64,000 bases of DNA from Smallanthus sonchifolius (GCA_023525975.1 CM042032.1:35568001-35632000); one strand, 5' to 3'; positions 1-11,733 are shown, numbered from the stretch's first letter. Program-made: numbers and translations. The notes: generated by a model not told the origin, from the letters alone.

Positions 1-510
1 TTTCAATCAACGAAATTACAACAAATAAATCCAACTAAATCGATTCGCCTCAAAAACGTCAAACCCTTTCATGAGACCAACAATTCCTTCATTTTGATTG
101 CAATCCTCCCAAGCAAAACACATTATCGATCCTCTCTGAAGCTCCCGAAAACATTGAAGCAGTCGGAATTGCAGGAGAAGACGTCGGAGGTCTAACCCGT
201 CGTCGCCGGAACTCACCTCTACCGTACGCTATCGATTCATCGTCTTTTCGGGTAATTGAAACCTCCTACACTTTCGTTTTAGTCCATAGATCAAAAGCCC
301 CAACTTGATTTGGGCTTACAATAGCCAATTAAACACGAACCTGAATCTAGAGTTCATTCTAAAATGGGTTAATCGAATACTACTTTGGAGATGTTTTAAA
401 TACAATTAAACTATACAAAAAGACTCGTAATAACCTAATGGGTGAAAGCCCTATGATTTCCAACATTAACATCATAAGATTTAAGCAATTCGTTTCTATT
501 TTGGAACAGA

Positions 511-790
511 CACGGTCGCGCTAATCTCCTAGCGCGGCCGTGCTTCATGAGACACGGTCGTGCCAATACCAACACGGTCGAGCCTCACGCACTCAGACCC
601 GGTCGTGTCCTTGGCTAGACTTGGTCATGCCTCGGAACCCTAGAGACGGTCGTGCCTGGCCCAGACACGGTCGTGCTTAGTGAACAGCTTAATTATGCCT
701 TCTGTTTGATCAACACGTTCGCGCCCTGAATAGCACGTTCGCGCCCGTCGTCCTAGCACGATCGTGCCTTGTCCCAAGCACGGTCGTGTG
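511..790. repeat. Array of CACGGTCGTGCC-like dyad words
   Basis: About a dozen degenerate 12-base words spaced 10-40 bases apart, e.g. CACGGTCGTGCC, CACGTTCGCGCC and the perfect palindrome GCACGATCGTGC (756-767). The first two words also pair with each other: arms 511-522 and 531-542 are inverted 12-mers with one mismatch that would be a G-U pair in RNA. The array is GC-rich in an otherwise AT-rich LTR. Confidence 0.75.
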
Positions 791-1461
791 TGTGAGAAAA
801 TCTTGACAGAATACTAAAATTTATATTTTAAAATCAATAAGCATTCCAAATGAATTTTTAAATAAAAATAACTGATTTTATAAAGATTTATATTAACCTT
901 ACTTAAAAAGATCAAATGCCTATTCCTAAAATAAATAGAAGTTATACATTTAAATCTATAAAATTATATTTACACATGTTTATAAAATAGATTAACAAAA
1001 GTTAATTATTAAATTATAATTAATATAAAACACCCGATACATTTTTATAACTAAAAAACTAGGTTACATACTTTATAAATAAATAAATGAGGTAAAAATT
1101 ATTTATTTAATTTACATTTAAGAATTATTTATTTAAGTTATACTTAATTACCCCTAATACCTACATTATTTTTATAACTAAGTAAATAAATAATAATTTT
1201 GTAATTTATTTATTTAGTTATTCAAACTCAAACTTTGATCAAAATGTTCTAAAAATATCCATTTCAAACCTTTCATTTTATGCAATACCTTCCAAGAACA
1301 AACCACTAACTTTATACACACGTCCAATTCAACCCTAGACTTAGACATAGACTATTGTGTACACTATTAATTCAATATACATTCCAATCTAGGTTAACGT
1401 TGTGCATTACAAGTGAGTATTACTATCTAGTGTCTCGTGTTAGCTACGCCTTTTGAATCAA

Positions 1462-1918
1462 GTGAGTATTACATAGCCCCTTTTACTCTTTTGCACTTTT
1501 TGGGGTGGAACATGAACACTATACAAACTTTTACTTACATTTACACAAACTACACAAATACAAATCCTCTTTACATTCATGTGTGCCATTTGAGCTTTAT
1601 GCCTGAGTGCTGGGTGTGCTAACTTTTGTGTGCAATTTATGTGCAATCATTAACTATTCAACCCGACGGTAAACAATGATAGATCTATTGAGTTTGACAA
1701 ACCCACCCCGATTGGGGTGATTGTTACCGACAACACAATTTTGCATGCTAGTTACAAAGGTTTGATTGTACTTGGTTACACAATAGCTGCTCTCCATAAA
1801 TGCCTTATTTTATCATGTTATGTAACGATTTGTTTATTTACAATCTATATACTATCTATGTACAAACCTGTGTATGCTCACCTACTTTTTAGTTGACCTT
1901 ATTTTATTCATGTTTCAG
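1462..1918 (+). other. Putative intron within LTR
   Basis: A donor-like CAA/GTGAGTAT at 1462 is followed by a CCCCTTTT-then-GGGG block, as in the other LTRs here. An acceptor-like TGTTTCAG ends at 1918, about 20 bases after a branch-point-like GTTGACC (1892-1898). Length about 457. The same arrangement is seen at 5358-5646, 37447-38433, 54897-55763 and, reversed, around 30096-28951. Splicing is inferred from sequence only. Confidence 0.4.
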
Positions 1919-2147
1919 GTACTAATGTGTGATTTTGATCAAGACTTGCTACACTTAAGTTTTGGACCTAGATAATTTTAAATAAAGGATTATGTATTTC
2001 ATTTTATGTACTTGTTTTGATTTGGTTTTATCTTGAATACTTGAAATGAATATGAATGATTAATATATTTCAATTTAGTCAACCTTGTGCTCATGAACAG
2101 TCTACATGTCCCGCCCTGACGTTTCCGCCGTCGGTTGGGGTGTGACA

Positions 2148-2687
2148 TTTGTAACAAGTCAGCTCGCAAACCCTTTGTGAAGGGTCTTGGTTAGTGCAAT
2201 CCCGAAAGAGAATGGTTTATCCACAGTTCATCAACCTTTATGTTTAAGTTTTCTATTATTAGCAAGAATCACTAATTACACTAATCGATGAGATGTTCCC
2301 CATTAAAGCCATAAAATTATTTTGTTCAAGTGTATCACATGCAGATCCTATCAACATATCCAACAAAGATCCTAGTCATTTCAAGTTAGTGCCTTAAATG
2401 TCTTGATCTAGACCTTAAGAGACGAACAATTATATCACTTCCCATTTATTTGTAAACGACCGACTCAAAGAGAAGCAAAATCTTTTTGTAATTTTCTTGA
2501 CTCAAATAGACATAATGAAAACTCTTTTTGTATTTTTCTTGACTCAAATGAACATAAAGCAGACTTTTTTTGTATTTTTCTTATTTCTCCCCATAAATTT
2601 GTGCATAAAAAATAAAATAAAAAAAGTACAAATTTAAGCTTAATAATCTAAAAAAACTTAAACAAAAAAAATCTTTTTGTGGCCTTC
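2148..2687 (-). other. Post-pol non-coding region of Copia-A
   Basis: On the minus strand this stretch follows the RNase H end. It is AT-rich with three loose direct repeats containing TTGAGTCAAGAAAA-type words (about 2470-2580). No long frame, polypurine tract or LTR start is recognised before the boundary at 2147. Confidence 0.4.
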
Positions 2688-3295
2688 TCAATCTTTAAAA
2701 GCAATAATTTTCAAGGATTCTACAAGCACATTGAAACAAGATATATCAAATGCTTTTGTGAAGATGTCTGCAACATTGTTGTCAGTATTAACACGTTCAA
2801 GACGTATGAGATTTCTCTCAAAACAGTCCCGGATAAAATGCACATTGATATCAATATGCTTAGTTTTGGAATTTTGGACCGGATTTTTAACAATAAGCAC
2901 ATCAGCCTCATTATCACAGAAACTAACAGTGTTTAGAAAAGTCAAACCATAATCCAGCAATTGGTGTTGCATCTAGATGACTTGTGAGCAATAAGTCGAT
3001 GCAGCAATGTATTCAACCTCAACAGTGGAGGTGGATACTTGATGTTGCTTCTTGCATTGCCATGAGATGAGCCTATCTTCCAGAAATTGACATCCCCCAC
3101 TTGTAGATTTCCTGTCAAGTTGACACCATCCATAGTCACTATCAAAAAAAGCATACAAGTCAAAATTAGAACCCTTAGGATACCAAAGGCCATGCCGAGG
3201 CTTGCCCTTTAGATACCGAAAGATACGTTTCACCGCAGTTAAATGGGACATCTTAGGATTGGCCTGATAGCGGGCACACTGACACACTGCAAAAA
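2688..3295 (-). pseudogene. Copia-A RNase H domain
   Basis: Translates to a Copia RNase H, which degrades the RNA strand of the RNA-DNA hybrid in reverse transcription. Seen in order: the linker with RYLKG, the first catalytic Asp region (FFDSDYGWCQLDRKSTSG), the ISWQCKKQ motif, the VEVEYIAAS motif with the catalytic Glu, and the C-terminal NVADIFTKAF. One in-frame TAG near 2973 replaces the usual Trp (a TGG-to-TAG change). The domain starts at the edge of the solo LTR; the residues ending in SRPDIMF lie on the far side, at 5880 onward. Family assignment is firm; the copy is inactive as it stands. Confidence 0.85.
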
Positions 3296-4540
3296 TGTGA
3301 CATTTCGAAATTTTCATTATATTATTTTTACACGTAAAAATTTTAGCATTTTATCTCGAAACATATACACGTATAATTGTTCAAATTATGCAAATTAGTG
3401 TTTTTTTTTTTTACAAATTTCAGTTTATGTATTTTTAAAATTTAGTGTTAAAAAAAATATATGAAAAAACTATTTAAATTATTTTTAATAAATTAAATAA
3501 TTTATATATATATATATATATCTATGGTTTTTAATTTTATGAAATTAATCATTTAAAATGATTAATTTTAATAAAAATATGTTTATAAAATTTTATTAAT
3601 ATAATTTAAATTAATTATGTTTAAAAAAAAAGAAAGTAAATTTATTAATTAAATTAAAAGTTAAGGGGTGAGTTTGAAAATAACAAAACTAAAAGGTTTT
3701 AAGTTAAAAATAAGTCCAGGGGCTATTTAGAATTTAATAGAACCATAAGGGTTAGTATGTAAATATCTCAGGGACCATTTTAAATAGTTTTGAAACCATA
3801 GGGACCGAAACTGACAAGTCCTTTTTCGCTTTTCCGGCCTGGCGACTACCCCCCTACTCCGGCCACCTACCCCCTTCTCCGGCCATCCTCGAACGCGTGA
3901 ACCACGCCACCTCGACACCTGCTATTGGCACCCCTGCAACCGCCTTTTTACCCCGATCCTTTCCCCCTTATCAATTTCCCTTTCAACCACCGGATACCCA
4001 CGGCACCATTAATGAATCCGAAGTCGAACCCTCGAAATCGGCCGCTTTTCTGTACCTCAACAGCTAAGCTATAGCTCGTACGACTCGTCTTGTCAAGACG
4101 CGTAAACCCACACACTCAATTTCACTTTATAATATCGGGTTTGGGTTTGACCATAAAAGTCCACCATCCGACCTTCATTCGAACATCGCACCTTCTCTGT
4201 CTACTCTCTCTCTAAATTGACAACACCCTCAGGTTCGTCTCCTCTTTCCGAAGCCCCCCTTCTAATTTGGAGTTCCAATTCGACCCCAAGGCCCGTTTCC
4301 AGTTTTGGGTTCTCTCGGCTTCGTTCTCGACTTCGCAGACGGGTTCCGAGCAGGTATAATCCCTAAATTGTTTTCAATACTTTCGTTTTCTGTTCTAGAA
4401 ATCTAACCAACCCCCTTTGCAAAGCATTGGCTTCGTATCTGGGCTAATCAGACCATCGCTGGAGTCCCTGGTCGCATTGCCGAGAACAGGGACGAAGGCC
4501 GAGTCTTGTTAAGAGTTTTAAGTGTTGGTTTTGATCAGCA

Positions 4541-4631
4541 ATGGGCTTATAGCCCGGCTAGTCACACTCGTTCCCGATAACAACCGAGACCCGAGTTCGA
4601 TCCCCGGTTTCATCCGGTCCAACTTTTTTTT
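4541..4631 (+). repeat. tRNA-like / SINE-head segment in LTR
   Basis: An A-box-like TAGCCCGGCTAG (4550-4561) is followed about 40 bases later by a B-box-like GAGTTCGATCCCC (4593-4605), the spacing of a Pol III internal promoter. The B box lies in a T-arm-like hairpin (CCGAG, loop TTCGATC, CCCGG; four of five pairs). A run of eight T (4624-4631) could end Pol III transcription. A complete acceptor stem is not evident, so a tRNA-derived SINE head or decayed tRNA is likelier than a working tRNA gene. Confidence 0.5.
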
Positions 4632-5357
4632 AGTTTCCTTTTTGTTGATTGTGTTGACCGACCAGTTGACCGACCCATGGATCCCCTCTGCCCGACCCGG
4701 TTACCCGTTGACCCACGCTTTTCCTACCTGGGCCGACCCAGTCCGACCCGTTTGACTATTTAATATTATTTTATTTATTATATATTAAAATAATTAATTT
4801 AAAACCCAATTAATTATTTTTAAATATTTTTAACCCACTAAAAATTATTTCGAGCCCGTTAACTCGACCCATTTATTTTTAACCCAACTTTTGAACATAT
4901 TCAAACCCGTTAAATTTTATAAAATAATAAAACCGACGTTTTCATAAGTTATCTAATTATTTAAACCCACGAAAAATAATAAAATAACATTTTTATAAAT
5001 AAATAAAAATACGCGTTATTTAAAATATAATATTTTCATGAAATTTAAAATAGGTAATTTATGATTTATAAAATGTAAGTGTTATTAAAAATATATATAT
5101 TTCGAGAAGTTTAAATATTTAATTTGGAATTTTATAAAAATACAAGGTCTTACAAAAATTAATATTTATTTGTACAATGATTTTAAAACATATAATTTTT
5201 CGCAAAGGTTATTCCATTTACAAATCCACATATATTTAAACAAATATACGCATACGCGAATACATATTTGATACATATTCGTTTACATAGGATTTCATCG
5301 TGTATAACAACAATACAAATATCACCAACGCGCGTGAAGTAAAACCCTCACTGCAAG

Positions 5358-5646
5358 GTGAGTTACATATCCCCTATTTATATTTTTATGCATTTTGGGG
5401 TGAGACGTAATCTGTACATATATACATACAATTCAACTTGTGTTTACATGCGTAGATTATTGTGCTTTTGTGCATAATTACATGCTTACAATTGGTATAC
5501 ACATAGTGAATTCTCCACATTATGCCGTATCATACCATGTCAAACCATGAATTGTATAAACGTTTTTAATTAAACTTTTATTATATTTAACCATATGTAA
5601 ACTCACCAACTCTCGTAGTTGACACTTGTTTTGGATTACGTTTCAG
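5358..5646 (+). other. Putative intron within solo LTR
   Basis: Donor-like AAG/GTGAGTTA (5358) with the CCCCTATTT-then-GGGGTGAG block after it; branch-like GTTGACAC (5618-5625); acceptor-like ACGTTTCAG ending 5646. About 289 bases. Same architecture as the other LTRs; splicing is inferred. Confidence 0.4.
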
Positions 5647-5879
5647 GTGAAGATATGTGATTGTGTGACTATGTGTTGAAGGTGCTACACATAAGGCTTT
5701 TGGACCTAGTAAAATAATTATGCGTAATATTCTAGAATAGGGTGTTGTAACTTGAATTGTAATTGAATATTTGATATTTAAATCTTATTAATGAATTATG
5801 CAATCTTAGCAGATCATGTGCTTATGAACAATCATTTAGTGTCCGCCTCGATGATTCCGCCATCGGTCGGGGTGTGACA

Positions 5880-6042
5880 AAAAACATGATGTCCGGGCGA
5901 CTGGCTATCAGTTACATCCGTGAATCGATCATGGATCGATACACAACGACCCCAGTTGTGTCGGCATCTAGAACTGGCCGAGCAGACATAGGTGTAGTAG
6001 TGGTTTGAGCATCGGCAAACTTGAACTTTTCTAGAATATCAT
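5880..6042 (-). pseudogene. Copia-A reverse transcriptase, C-terminal piece
   Basis: Minus-strand translation gives the Copia RT tail: DILEKF, then TTTTPMS, then VYRSMI and SRPDIMF, the conserved end of the RT domain. It joins the RT body at 16227 through the ATCAT duplication and the RNase H at 3295 through the AAAAA duplication. One in-frame TAA lies before SRPDIMF. This 163-base island between two mobile elements shows that both inserted into the same gene. Confidence 0.85.
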
Positions 6043-6737
6043 TGTAGAAATAAAGACTGATGGCTACAAAATTCTCTAAGTACAACAGCTGTGGACATCA
6101 GAGTTTGCTGCAGATAAACAAATCTGCTGCAGATAGCCTTATCTGCTGAAGACCAAAGTTGCTACTGATAGGCAAATCATCAGCAACTGTGGACAGTTGT
6201 GTCTTGCTGCTGATCAACAACATTGCTGCTGATAGCCATTCCTTCTGAAGATCAAATGTTGCAGCTGACTGGCTTCGATAAAGCAACCATTACCACTGAA
6301 AACTTTCTGCTGCAACATTGACACACTCCACGCAGAAAGAATGTTACTTGTGCAAGACAATAAAAGACAACGACGCTCTTTTTCCAAGGACTCAAGCAAT
6401 TATGCCTAAGAAGACGTTTGAGTAAAGATAACTTTTGTAGTATTTATTCTCGTTACACGTAGAATAGCTTCAATACAAGATCAACGACTTGTGTTAGATC
6501 TGATCCTTAGAATCAAGGGTCTGTCTTGATTCTAAGTTACTATATAAGTAGTACTTAGAGTCATTGTATAAGTGTGCTTTTTCTTAAGAGTTTTCTCTGT
6601 AATCTTGTAATCTTTGAAGCTTAATACAAATTGCATTTACCAGTATTCTTCTTGTCTACTTGTTTACATTGCTTAGTTGTGATTGTTTCCGCCAATCTCA
6701 ACTAGAATAGAACCATCTTGTATTCACCGATCCTACA
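6043..6737 (+). repeat. Copia-B 5' LTR
   Basis: TGTAGAAATAAAG ... CGATCCTACA, 695 bases. It contains GCAGAT/ATCTGC hairpin words (6110-6160), a 12-base-pair hairpin (6506-6536), a TATA-like ACTATATAAG just after it (about 6538-6547), and a 3' end followed at once by the primer binding site. Confidence 0.93.
6506..6536 (+). promoter_or_regulatory. Perfect 12-bp hairpin beside the LTR TATA box
   Basis: Arms CTTAGAATCAAG and CTTGATTCTAAG separated by GGTCTGT, ending two bases before ACTATATAAG. The 3' LTR carries an identical copy (about 16008-16038). The position suggests a promoter element or a structured leader; function is not shown. Confidence 0.6.
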
Positions 6738-6739
6738 AG

Positions 6740-6751
6740 TGGTATCAGAGC
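6740..6751 (+). promoter_or_regulatory. Primer binding site (initiator tRNA-Met type)
   Basis: TGGTATCAGAGC two bases after the 5' LTR end, complementary to the 3' end of plant initiator tRNA-Met, the usual minus-strand primer of plant Copia elements. Confidence 0.92.
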
Positions 6752-6850
6752 TTTGGCTCACAGATTAAACAAACTCACACTTGTTTAATAATTCTCTGGT
6801 TCTATTCAAACTATCCCTTTGCTAAAGTCACCCATTATCACAAATAAAAA

Positions 6851-9166
6851 ATGGCACAAAACAATGAAGGTGAAGACATTGGAAGCATCAGCAGACCCCC
6901 AAGACTGGTGTCTGTAGAAGACTATGATATATGGAAGAACAGAATGGAAAGCTTCTTCTGCTATCAAGAATATGGGATGTGGAAATCCATTAAAGATAGA
7001 CCATACATACCCATGGTGGCCTCCGCTGATTCCGGAGGTACACTGGTTCCCAAAGAATCCTCCAAATACTCTGATGAAGACATCAAGAAAATGGAGGTAG
7101 ATTTCAAGGCCTTGGGAGCCATCCAGATGTGCTTACCAAATTAAGTTTTGCACAACTTCAGAGGATACAAAACTGCAAAAGAGCTATGGGAGGCTCTTGA
7201 GAAGATGTTTGCTGGTTCAGAGGAAGTAAAAGAAAACAGAAGAGACATCCTGAAGCAACAATATGAAAACTTCATCTGGAAGGAAGGTGAGTCTCTAACT
7301 GTTTTATATAACATATATACTTATCTTGTAGGTGAGCTGCATTGCTCAAAAGTGAAGCTGGAGAATGAAGATACTCTCAAGAAGTTCATCAGGTCTCTAC
7401 CCAGTTACTGGACACTCTACACAGTGTCCATCAGAAAAACTGAGAATCTGAAGACTTTACAGATGACTGAGCTTTTCGGTATGCTAAAGACCTATGAATT
7501 AGAATTGATTCAGGCCAAGAAAAGAAGCTCAAGCTACCAAACAACCTCAACATCCACCACCACCTCTTCTGCCCTCCACTCTGACCACTCAGGTCCTAGT
7601 TCAAGCAACTATTATCCTCCCATCGTCACTCATCCCCAAACTCCAACCTCTTAATCAAATAACTCACCATTTCTTCTTGAAGCCCCACCTCAAACATCAA
7701 CCTCTGCTGCTTTTGTCTCTGAAAACTCAAGCAATATGTCCTTTATCAAGGAATATCTGAAATGTTTTCATCCAGTTGATCTAGAGGAAATGGATATACA
7801 ACACTCATATGCCATGCTCTCTCTAAGAGCAAAAAGGTTCTACTCAAGAACAGGAAGACCCGTTCCAAGCAACAACTCTAACACCAGGGTTGGCTTGGAC
7901 AAAAGCAAATTGAGGTGTTACAAATGTAACTAACTTGGTCATTTTGCTAGAGAATGCAAGGCACCAAAGGCAAACCTAACTACTGCTCATACCAGACAAG
8001 CTCACCAAGCTCAGCTAAGATAGCAACAACAGCAACATGCCACTCCTCCTGCGCAAACTACAGCTGTTGGAACTGCTAACTTTGACTGGAGCTTCCAGTA
8101 TGAGGATATTCTTGCCAACAACCAAGCGCTCATGGCAGACACATCAGAGGTACCACCTCAGGATATTCATGCCAACAATTAAGCTTGTATTGATAAGGTC
8201 CTTGGATACAGGAAACATAACCAGAATCTCACAGATCAAAATGAAGAATTTCACCAAATGAAATCTGAATTTAAAAAGGTTGAAAACAGTTACAAGGAAA
8301 AGATTGATTGTTTAAAGAAAGAAATTTCATCATTAAAACATGAACAAACAAACCTTGAAACTCAAATTGATGATCTTCTAGTTAAGTTAAAAGCTACAAG
8401 GGCCGAATTAACAGACCAAAAGGTCCATGTGGAAAAATATGAGTTTGTATCCAAAAAGCTGCAAAGATTTTTGGATGCTCAAATTCATGAAAAGGTAACT
8501 GCTAGTCTTGGATTCCAAGCTGAACAACCCTACAATGATGTTCCTCCACCCGCTGACTATGTAGCCATTCATGAACCAAGTTTCAATCTTTCCAACCTTG
8601 ACATGGCCAACCGAAATCTTGACCCTGTTGTCCAAGAAACCCCTGTGCAAGAATGCACTACTTCATCCGAGTCTGAGTCAACATGCTCAGACTCCACTGA
8701 AACCACTAAAGTTTCATCACCACCTACCTGTGAAGTTATTAAAGCCAACAATCCAAGCTCTTTCATCCCTTCAAAAACAGTACCAGTATCTCAACCAACC
8801 AAACAAATCAGAATCAGCTATCCTCCAGAAGGAAGAAAGCTAAATGTTGAAAAGGGACAGTCTTCAACCTCCAGCAACTCAAAGCATCAATACAAATCAA
8901 TCCAACAAAGGAAGGTGTTTGACATATGTCATGCGCCTGGAGAGAGAGCTCCATATGTTCAAAAGACATTGGAAGAAGCCACCTTTGAGCACAACAAAGC
9001 TCACCCCTGGAACTTCAAAGACTTGTTCAAAAGAAAGGACAATGTGTACTTTCAAAGGGACAAACTGGCTAAATCATGCTTTCTGTGTAGGAAATACAAT
9101 CATACTACCAGCACCTGTTTCTATTACCTTCAACAACAAAGAAACCTAAAGCAACACGCTTTTTAG
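6851..9166 (+). pseudogene. Copia-B gag
   Basis: One frame carries a Copia Gag, the capsid-forming protein: an N-terminal YDIWKNRMESFF segment, the LWEALEKMF segment, a CCHC zinc knuckle (about 7913-7954, CYKCN...GHFAREC), then a long coiled-coil tail (about 8258-8500) and a Ser/Thr-rich region. In-frame stops are at about 7142, 7652, 7931 (inside the knuckle), 8021 and 8180. Four of these replace a likely Gln codon by a C-to-T change. The ATG at 6851 follows the PBS by about 100 bases and begins the homologous region. The long tail after the knuckle matches the layout of Copia-A gag. Confidence 0.85.
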
Positions 9167-9385
9167 AAAACAAACAAGAACAAAAAGTCCAAAACATCAA
9201 CAATCTGCTGCTGACAAAGCAAAGAGAGCTGGAAAACCACCAATTTAGCATTGGAAAGCCAAAATTCCTCCAAGAATCATCATTGGTTCCGTTGAATGCA
9301 CACATGTTGATACTCATAATCTGAGAACCCTTTTTTACAAGGATGCAAGCTCTTGGATTCCTCCCACTAACTAGATCTCTCTCAT

Positions 9386-9594
9386 GTGCAGGGACAGCCA
9401 GGTCACAAGAATAACACATGGGTGGTAGACAGTGGTTGTTCCAGGCACATGACAGGCAACAGATCCATCCTCTCCAACTTCAGACATTTCAATGGAGGAT
9501 ATGTTGCCTTTGGAAGTGACTCAAAAGGAGGATCTATTACTGGACAAGGAACTGTGTCCAATGAAAGAATGAGTATTGAAAGGTAAACTATGTC
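9386..9594 (+). pseudogene. Copia-B protease
   Basis: Retroelement aspartic protease, which would cut the polyprotein. WVVDSGCSRHMTG carries the catalytic Asp-Ser-Gly, followed by SILSNF and the glycine-rich flap-like segment. It stays in the gag frame. The bases between gag and this domain (9167-9385) contain several stops, and the frame is lost again after about 9594, where the pol frame takes over. Confidence 0.8.
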
Positions 9595-9651
9595 AAAGAA
9601 TTGGACTTCAATCTCATGAGTGTTTCCCAGGTCTGTGATCAAAAGCATTAG

Positions 9652-10599
9652 GTGCTCTTCACAGATAAAGAATGCTTTGTACTGTCTAATGGCTTATCCA
9701 AACCTCCTCGAGAAAAGATTTTATTAACTGCTCAGAGAAAAGAAAATCTTTATGTGCTTGACATGAATGAGGTCACTCCATCTGGCAGTGTATCCTGTTT
9801 TATGTCAAAAGCTTCAGTTGATGAATCAGCTCTTTGGCATAGGAGATTAAGCCATGTTAACATCAAAACCATCAACAAATTGGTGAAGGATAATCTTGTT
9901 AGAGGGCTTCTTGACAAAGAATTCCAGCTAGAAGATCATTTCATTATTTGTTTGAAGGGCAAGCAACACAAGAGTTCTCACAAGCCCAAGACTTTGAATA
10001 CAAATGTCACTCCACTACAGCTGCTGCATATGGATCTCTTTGGTCCTACAAATATTATGTCAATGGGTAAGAATTCATACTGTCTGGTGATAACTGATGA
10101 CTACACCAGATTCTCATGGGTATACTTCTTGGGAACTAAAGATGAAACTGCTGAGATTCTCAAATCTTACATTCTTAGGATATAGAATCAAAGCAATCAG
10201 AAGGTAAATATCATAAGGTGTGATAAGGGCACAGAGTTCAAGAACCACACCTTGAACTGTTTCTGTCAAAGCAAGGTAATAGAAAGACAATACAGTGCTT
10301 CAAGAACTCCTCAACAAAATGGAGTTGCTGAAAGAAGAAATAGAACTCTAATTGAGTCAGCAAGATCTATGTTGGCTGACTCAAAACCGCCTATCACATT
10401 CTGGGCAGAAGCAGTAAGCACAACATGCTATGTGCAAAATAGAGTTCTCATAGTCAAGCCTCTCAACAAGACACCTTATGAACTATGGTTCCAAAGAGTT
10501 CCCTACATTGGATTTCTAAAACCTTTTGGATGTCCATGCACAATTCTGATAACACATGGGGTTCTTCCTATGTTTGGTGATAAATTTGATGAAGGATAA
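9652..10599 (+). pseudogene. Copia-B integrase
   Basis: Copia integrase, which joins the cDNA ends to the target. The pre-integrase segment has LWHRRLSHVN (zinc-binding His pair), but the Cys pair is damaged: IICLKGKQ keeps only one of the two Cys. The core has the first Asp (LHMDLFGP), the second Asp (RCDKGTEF, usually DNG), and the Glu (TPQQNGVAERRN), so the DDE triad is present. The frame is closed by stops at about 10183 and 10597. Pol is in a different frame from gag, and the stops make the copy non-functional. Confidence 0.87.
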
Positions 10600-11156
10600 T
10601 TTGTGGGCTATTCCTCTTAATCCAAGGCCTACAGAGTATTCAACTCAAGAACAAGAATTATGGAAGAATCAACCAGTGTGGAATGTAGAGAACACATTGC
10701 CTGTGAACAGGGAAAAGGCCCAAACTGGCTCTTTAACATAGACTCCTTAACCTAAATATTTGAGCCTCTCATCTTCTCAAATATGGAATCTACCTCTTCA
10801 CAAGCACCAGCTTCCCCTTTCTCCTCTGACTAAAGACTGGATTTTCCTAAATCTTCCATCAGTCTGAAAAGACCATCCATTGATCCTCCATCTGTTATGG
10901 AAGCCATTGAAGCAAGTGAAGCCGGAACCAGACTCTCCAATGTCACCAGCAGCAGGCTGTCTGAAAATGAAAATTTGAATGAAGACTCTTCGGTAAATGC
11001 TGTAGATGCTGCAAATACTATTGCTGATAATACTGATGTAGCTATTGATATTGAAGACTCTTCCACCATGAATGAAGAAATCCCAGATCAAAATCAAACC
11101 AATCTTGAGCAAGGGATACAACTGGAGGTGGTACCAACACATAGGATCAACAAGGA
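10600..11156 (+). pseudogene. Copia-B integrase-RT linker
   Basis: Encodes the poorly conserved stretch between integrase and RT: FVGYSSKSKAYRVFN just after the core, then an acidic Ser/Thr-rich segment (about 10897-11100). It stays mostly in the pol frame, with one or two stops near 10740 and 10830. Confidence 0.55.
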
Positions 11157-11722
11157 ACATCCTCTGGAAAATATTATTGGCCAAGTTCACCAAGGAGTTC
11201 TAACAAGAAGCAAATCTCATGAGGCCAATATATGTTTGTTTTCATGTTTTCTATCTCAGGTGGAACCCAAGAAGATAGATGAAGCTCTGAAACACAACAG
11301 TTGGATTGAGGCAATGCAGGAAGAGTTGCTGCAATTCAAGAGACAGTATGTCTAGAAACTTGTTGATCTTCCACCTGGTCAATCTACCATTGTCACAAGA
11401 TGGGTATTCAGGAATAATCAATATGAGAGAGGCATTGTAGTCAAGAACAAAGCCAGACTTGTAGCTCAAGGCTACACTCAGGAAGAGGGAATTGACTATG
11501 ATGAAGTCTTTGCTTCTGTTGCCAGGCTGGAGGCCATCAGATCTTCCTGGCATATGATGCATCCAAGAATTTCATGGTCTATCAAATGCATGTCAAGAGT
11601 GCCTTTATGTATGGGAAGATTGGTGAAGAAGTATATGTCAAACAACCTCCAGGCTTTGTAGATCCCGCATATCCTAATCAAGTGTTCAAACTAGACAAAG
11701 CTCTATATGGCTTACATCAAGT
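11157..11722 (+). pseudogene. Copia-B reverse transcriptase, truncated
   Basis: The N-terminal half of the Copia RT: EALKHNSWIEAMQEE, the RWVFRNN segment, [19 protein letters not shown], then after a frameshift near 11540 [21 protein letters not shown] and KLDKALYGL. It ends abruptly after ALYGLHQ, just before the part that would hold the catalytic YVDD. Everything from there through RNase H is absent and the additional ORF begins at once. An in-frame TAG lies near 11353. The loss looks like a single internal deletion joining RT to the additional ORF. Confidence 0.85.
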
Positions 11723-11733
11723 GATGGCATCAA

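Larger units (their letters stand above)
1..2147 (+). mobile_element. Gypsy-type LTR, 5' end outside window
   Basis: The right end, at 2147, is a TCGGTTGGGGTGTGACA terminus that closely matches the end of the solo LTR at 5879. The next bases (TTTGT, 2148-2152) would be the target duplication and belong to the 3' region of the minus-strand Copia-A, so this LTR was inserted into Copia-A. The left end lies before the window, so solo versus full-length status cannot be told. It contains a palindromic word array (511-790), long AT-rich stretches and a donor/acceptor-like pair. No coding sequence was recognised. Confidence 0.7.
3296..5879 (+). mobile_element. Gypsy solo LTR in Copia-A, duplication AAAAA
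   Basis: Starts TGTGACATTTCG and ends CGGTCGGGGTGTGACA; 2,584 bases. The flanks carry a 5-base direct duplication AAAAA (3291-3295 and 5880-5884), and the Copia-A reading frame resumes exactly across one copy of it. No internal region or second LTR is present, so this is a solo LTR left by LTR-LTR recombination. It shares its 3' end type and the donor/acceptor block with the LTR at 1-2147. The middle holds a tRNA-like segment (4541-4631) and CCGACC-type direct repeats (about 4650-4750). Confidence 0.88.

Noticed and set aside
1..240. Possible 5' part of a host gene on the minus strand
   Set aside because: A 66-codon frame only; the sequence grades without a boundary into the LTR that ends at 2147.
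4522..4755. Short plus-strand frame over the tRNA-like segment
   Set aside because: It overlaps the tRNA-like segment and CCGACC repeats in a solo LTR; no protein motif.
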